From NCBI GenBank assembly GCA_021782675.1, contig JAJXUS010000056.1, forward strand, positions 1 through 9,147: a stretch of DNA of 9,147 bases. Direction: 5' to 3'. This stretch comes from Acidobacteriota bacterium. GTDB lineage: Bacteria > Acidobacteriota > Terriglobia > Terriglobales > Acidobacteriaceae. This document shows, in pieces, positions 5,840 through 9,147 of this stretch. Position 1 is the first letter of the stretch. Every line of letters starts with the position of its first letter. The notes beneath the pieces are model-generated. The model saw nothing but the letters and a program-made list of their open reading frames with translations, made no database searches and was not told where the DNA came from. A program made the translations under genes and the position numbers.

Positions 5840-6745
5840 ATGGCCCATCCTAAAAAAGCACCCGACACCCGGCCATCGGGCCGCCCGAGGAAGGCCCATC
5901 GCCGCATCGGAGTGCACGTTTCCACCGCGGGCGGCGTGGATCGTGCCATCGCCCGCGCAGCGGAGATCGCTGCCGATGCGGTGCAAATTTTCTCCTCCAG
6001 TCCGCGCATGTGGCGGGCTTCCGCAGTTCCGCCAGCGATGGGGAGCGCAGTCCGTGCCGCGCGAGAGCGTCACGGAGTTGGGCCACTGGCTGTCCATGCC
6101 AGCTACCTCATCAACGTGTGCAGTCAGTCCGCGGATGTGGTGGAGAAGTCGGCGGCGGCGTTCCGCGGCGAGATCGAACGGGCGCTGGCACTTGGCGCAG
6201 AATTTCTTGTGCTCCATCCTGGCTCGTACCGCGGAATGACGCGGCACCAGGGCCTGGCGCTGGCTGCGGAGACCATCGCCAGCGCTGCTGCGGGGCTGGC
6301 GCTGCCGCGCGAAGGGTTTCAAATCCTGATTGAAAATACTGCCGGGGCGGAGCATTCGCTCGGCGGCTCGCTCGAACAGGTGGCGGAGCTGCTGGAGCAT
6401 CTGCGGCCGCATGTGCCGGTCGCAGCGTGTCTGGACACCTGCCACCTGCACGCCGCCGGGTACGACATTCTGACCGAGGAGGGCTGGGCGCAGACTTTAA
6501 GCGAGATTGAGGCAACAGTGTCCTGCGCGAACATTCGTGTCTGGCACTGCAATGACGCCAAGTCGGCGCGCGGTTCAAAGCTCGACCGGCATGAGCATAT
6601 TGGCCGCGGTTCAATTGGTCTGGAGCCCTTTCGACGCCTGCTGGCCGAGCCCGCCTTCGCCGGCGCCGCTTTCATCGCGGAGACGCCGGTTGACGATGTC
6701 TGCGATGAGGCGGGCAATGTGCGGGCGCTGCGCGCACTTCTCTGA
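5840..6745 (+). CDS. nfo: Endonuclease IV (AP endonuclease, base-excision repair)
   Basis: Endonuclease IV cleaves DNA 5' to abasic sites and removes blocking 3' groups using three zinc ions; it acts on the chromosome after DNA glycosylases. The 301-residue protein is a TIM barrel of normal family length plus a short tail at the front. All nine metal ligands known from the E. coli enzyme can be placed: His86 (VHASYLIN), His126 (LHPGSY), Glu165 (IENTAG), Asp199 and His202 (DTCH), His236 (WHCNDAKS), Asp249 and His251 (DRHEHIG) and Glu281 (AETP). The first barrel strand is RIGVHVSTAGG, so the first 20 residues are an extra basic, Pro-rich extension. The ATG at 5840 is the only reasonable start: no upstream ATG, GTG or TTG is in frame and the next one would cut into the barrel. 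No Shine-Dalgarno precedes it, and a TATTCT hexamer sits 7 bases away, so the message may be leaderless. Confidence 0.97.
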   Translation: MAHPKKAPDTRPSGRPRKAHRRIGVHVSTAGGVDRAIARAAEIAADAVQIFSSSPRMWRASAVPPAMGSAVRAARERHGVGPLAVHASYLINVCSQSADVVEKSAAAFRGEIERALALGAEFLVLHPGSYRGMTRHQGLALAAETIASAAAGLALPREGFQILIENTAGAEHSLGGSLEQVAELLEHLRPHVPVAACLDTCHLHAAGYDILTEEGWAQTLSEIEATVSCANIRVWHCNDAKSARGSKLDRHEHIGRGSIGLEPFRRLLAEPAFAGAAFIAETPVDDVCDEAGNVRALRALL

Positions 6746-6819
6746 CTTCTCGCGGCCGGAGAGCGATGCGCGGCCGTTGGCCCAAAAGGCCATTCCATCG
6801 GCGCCGCCCGGCGGACAGT

Positions 6820-6825
6820 TAGAAT
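6820..6825 (+). promoter_or_regulatory. Candidate -10 element directly upstream of leuS
   Basis: TAGAAT matches TATAAT at five of six positions and ends 9 bases before the leuS ATG, which predicts a leader of only about 0-3 bases. The sequence between is AT-rich (TTAGATAGT), in contrast to the GC-rich surroundings, and contains no Shine-Dalgarno. No good -35 is visible at the normal distance. Confidence 0.4.
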
Positions 6826-6834
6826 TTAGATAGT

Positions 6835-9147
6835 ATGCAGACTGAAAATGCTGGCAGCCCCGTAAAGGCCTCGGATCGTCTCCCGCGCTATAACCCGGCT
6901 GAAATCGAGCCACGCTGGCAGGCGGCGTGGAGCGCGCAGTCCGAACTCTACGCGGCAGAACCCCCGGAGAGCGGAAAGCCGAAGTATTACGTGCTGGAGA
7001 TGTTGCCCTATCCCTCGGGCCAGCTCCACATGGGGCACGTGCGCAACTACGCCATCGGCGATGCCCTGGCGCGTCACATGTGGATGCGGGGCTATAACGT
7101 GCTGCATCCCATGGGCTGGGACGCCTTCGGGCTGCCTGCGGAAAACGCCGCGTTGAAGAACAATACGCCGCCGCGTGACTGGACGCTCGCCAACATTGCG
7201 GCCATGAAGCGCCAGATGGGCCGGCTGGGATTCAGTTATGACTGGCAGCGTGAAGTGACGACGTGCCTGCCCGACTACTATCGCTGGAACCAATGGTTTT
7301 TTCTGCGTCTGCTGGAGAAGGGCCTGGCGTACCGCAAGAACAGCAAGGTGAACTGGTGCCCTGCATGTGCGACCGTGCTGGCGAATGAGCAGGTGATCGA
7401 CGGCTGCTGCTGGCGCCATGAGGACGTGACCGTGCAGCAGCGGGAGCTGGAGCAATGGTTCCTGCGCATTACCAACTATGCCGGGGAGCTGCTCGATGAT
7501 CTGGACAAGCTGTCGGGCTGGCCGGAAAAAGTGCGCACCATGCAGCGCAACTGGATCGGACGCAGCGAGGGCGCGCTCGTTCATTTTGCCGTCGCTGCCG
7601 CCGAAAAAGACAAGCGCGGGCCCTGGCATCATCCCGTCAAGTTAAACCTGACCGAAACGATGCTGGAACAGGCTCCGGAATTGGAATCGGTGGCGGTCTT
7701 CACCACCCGCATCGATACGATTTTTGGAGCAACTTCGCTGCAGCTTTCGCCGGAGCATCCGCTGATCGCGCGCCTGGCGGCGGCGGATTCTGAGCTGGAG
7801 CAGCAGGTTCGCGATTTGTTGGAAGAGCAGCGCCGCGCCCGGGAGATGGGCGTGCTGAACGATCTTGAAAAGCACGGCTTTGCGACCGGCCACTTCGCGA
7901 TCAACCCATTTACGAACGAAGAGATTCCCATCTGGGTTGCAAATTACGTACTGACGGATTACGGAACCGGCGCTGTCATGTCTGTCCCCGCCCACGATGA
8001 ACGGGATTATGAGTTTGCGAAGAAGTACGATCTGCCAATCAAAATCGTGGTGTTGCCTCGCGAGGTAAGGGACGCAGCCGGGCAGCCGACCGAGCCGCTG
8101 CTGCCCTTTACCGGGGAAGACAGCCTGCTTCTCAACTCCGGAGAATTTACCGGTTTGGGATGCCAGGAGGCACAGGTTGCCATGATTGCCTTTGTGGAGA
8201 AGCACGGTTTTGGCAAGGCATCCACCACGTACCGGTTGAAAGATTGGGGCATTAGCCGGCAGCGCTATTGGGGTACGCCGATTCCCGTCCTCTACTGCGC
8301 GACCGATGGCATTGTTCCAGTGCCGGAGGAGCAACTGCCGGTGCTGCTGCCGGAGAACATTGACATTACGCAGGAGGGTGGATCGCCGCTGGCTCGCGTG
8401 CCGGATTTTGCGCGCGCCACGTGTCCGAGGTGCGGCGGCATTGCGCGCCGAGAAACGGACACGATGGACACGTTCGTCGATTCGTCCTGGTATTTTTATC
8501 GCTACACCGACGCGAAAAACGATCAGGCGCCATTTGACCCTGCAAAGGCTGCCTACTGGTTTCCTATCGATCAGTACATCGGCGGTGTAGAGCACGCAAT
8601 CCTGCACCTGATCTATTCGCGCTTCTGGACCAAGATGATGCGCGACCTCGGTCTGATCAAAAATAACGAGCCGGTCGATCGGCTTTTTACGCAGGGGATG
8701 GTGATCCGCAACGGCGCCAAGATGTCGAAGTCGAAGGGGAATGTCGTCTCACCGGACGAAATGATCGCGCGCTACGGCGCGGACGCGACGCGGATGTATG
8801 CGCTGTTCGCGGCGCCGCCGGATCGCGATCTGGACTGGCAGGAAGACGGTGTTGCCGGCATCAGCCGCTTTCTGGGCCGCGTGTTTCGCTTCATCACGCA
8901 GACAATTCCGCAGGCGAACGCTGGCCGCGATCAGGCGCTGCCGACCCAGCACACTCCGCTGGAGCAACAGTTGCTGCGCAAGCTGCACCAGACCCTCCGC
9001 CGCGTGACGCAGGAGTTTGAGGGCCGCTGGCACTTCAATACCTGCATCGCGGCCATTATGGAGCTGGTGAATCAGTTGACGGCCGCGGAGCCGTCCATCG
9101 CGCGGAACGAAGTCTCGCCCGCCGTGCTGTACAGCATCACGCGAACG
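6835..9147 (+). CDS. leuS: Leucyl-tRNA synthetase, 3'-truncated by window edge
   Basis: This class I aminoacyl-tRNA synthetase charges tRNA-Leu with leucine in the cytoplasm. 771 codons are present with no stop; the anticodon-binding tail and C-terminal domain are cut off. HMGH is at 65-68 (PYPSGQLHMGH) and KMSKS at 629-633. The zinc-binding part of CP1 has CPAC (175-178) and GCC (190-192). The editing domain carries the Thr-rich TTRIDT (290-295) and the conserved GTGAVMSVPAHDERDY (377-392). DWGISRQRYWG, DSSWYFYRY and YIGGVEHAILHL are typical bacterial LeuRS blocks. It lacks the roughly 50-residue leucine-specific insert that precedes KMSKS in E. coli. It has about 27 extra residues (about 254-285) at the entry to the editing domain. 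The start is fixed: an in-frame TAG at 6820 lies upstream, and no other start codon occurs before the conserved RYNP motif. No ribosome site is present, and TAGAAT lies just upstream. It lies 89 bases after nfo. Confidence 0.98.
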   Translation, partial: MQTENAGSPVKASDRLPRYNPAEIEPRWQAAWSAQSELYAAEPPESGKPKYYVLEMLPYPSGQLHMGHVRNYAIGDALARHMWMRGYNVLHPMGWDAFGLPAENAALKNNTPPRDWTLANIAAMKRQMGRLGFSYDWQREVTTCLPDYYRWNQWFFLRLLEKGLAYRKNSKVNWCPACATVLANEQVIDGCCWRHEDVTVQQRELEQWFLRITNYAGELLDDLDKLSGWPEKVRTMQRNWIGRSEGALVHFAVAAAEKDKRGPWHHPVKLNLTETMLEQAPELESVAVFTTRIDTIFGATSLQLSPEHPLIARLAAADSELEQQVRDLLEEQRRAREMGVLNDLEKHGFATGHFAINPFTNEEIPIWVANYVLTDYGTGAVMSVPAHDERDYEFAKKYDLPIKIVVLPREVRDAAGQPTEPLLPFTGEDSLLLNSGEFTGLGCQEAQVAMIAFVEKHGFGKASTTYRLKDWGISRQRYWGTPIPVLYCATDGIVPVPEEQLPVLLPENIDITQEGGSPLARVPDFARATCPRCGGIARRETDTMDTFVDSSWYFYRYTDAKNDQAPFDPAKAAYWFPIDQYIGGVEHAILHLIYSRFWTKMMRDLGLIKNNEPVDRLFTQGMVIRNGAKMSKSKGNVVSPDEMIARYGADATRMYALFAAPPDRDLDWQEDGVAGISRFLGRVFRFITQTIPQANAGRDQALPTQHTPLEQQLLRKLHQTLRRVTQEFEGRWHFNTCIAAIMELVNQLTAAEPSIARNEVSPAVLYSITRT

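Noticed and set aside
6778..6792. Short inverted repeat TGGCC-CAAAA-GGCCA between nfo and leuS
   Set aside because: Five base pairs and no T-run are too weak to call a terminator.
6826..8607. Two long minus-strand open frames (6826-7632 and 7642-8607) opposite leuS
   Set aside because: Both are in the codon-on-codon phase of leuS and have no domain signature; leuS on the plus strand is unmistakable.
1..9147. Mobile elements, CRISPR arrays, tRNA/rRNA genes, toxin-antitoxin or defence modules
   Set aside because: No transposase-like frame, terminal inverted repeats, regularly spaced repeats or cloverleaf-forming segment were seen; almost all of the sequence is accounted for by seven genes.

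Overview
This window is a GC-rich stretch of bacterial chromosome made almost entirely of housekeeping genes. The conserved proteins are clearly bacterial. The gene set, the GC-rich codon choice and a lipoprotein built from SBBP-type beta-propeller repeats fit an Acidobacteriota member (Terriglobia/Acidobacteriaceae type). That placement is an inference from family knowledge and was not checked by any search.

Layout, left to right. (1) Positions 2-3088 carry a plus-strand protein quality-control cluster. It starts with the 3' part of tig (trigger factor, cut by the left edge), then clpP (protease subunit) and clpX (AAA+ unfoldase). A 10-bp hairpin lies between clpP and clpX, and a canonical intrinsic terminator (3118-3144) closes the cluster. 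Trigger factor folds nascent chains, while ClpX recognises, unfolds and feeds substrates to the ClpP barrel. (2) Positions 3165-4583 on the minus strand, convergent with clpX, encode a secreted lipoprotein with seven SBBP-like repeats, best read as a seven-bladed beta-propeller. (3) A 158-bp divergent spacer (4584-4741) separates it from a plus-strand aldo/keto reductase (4742-5752) with an intact catalytic tetrad. (4) After a short gap holding another perfect 10-bp hairpin lies nfo (endonuclease IV, 5840-6745) with all nine expected metal ligands. (5) leuS (leucyl-tRNA synthetase) starts at 6835 and runs off the right edge; 771 codons are present.

The modules are functionally separate: proteostasis, an envelope protein of unknown role, a redox enzyme, base-excision repair and translation. 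I see no transposon, CRISPR array, phage gene, tRNA or rRNA, and no convincing undescribed multi-gene system. The points most worth a second look are: nfo and leuS starts with no Shine-Dalgarno sequence and a -10-like hexamer directly upstream (possible leaderless mRNAs); two strong hairpins without U-tracts; a ClpX with an LGF variant of the ClpP-docking loop plus extra adjacent residues; a LeuRS that lacks the E. coli-type leucine-specific insert but has extra residues in its editing region; and the seven-repeat lipoprotein, whose opposite strand carries a full-length but probably spurious open frame.
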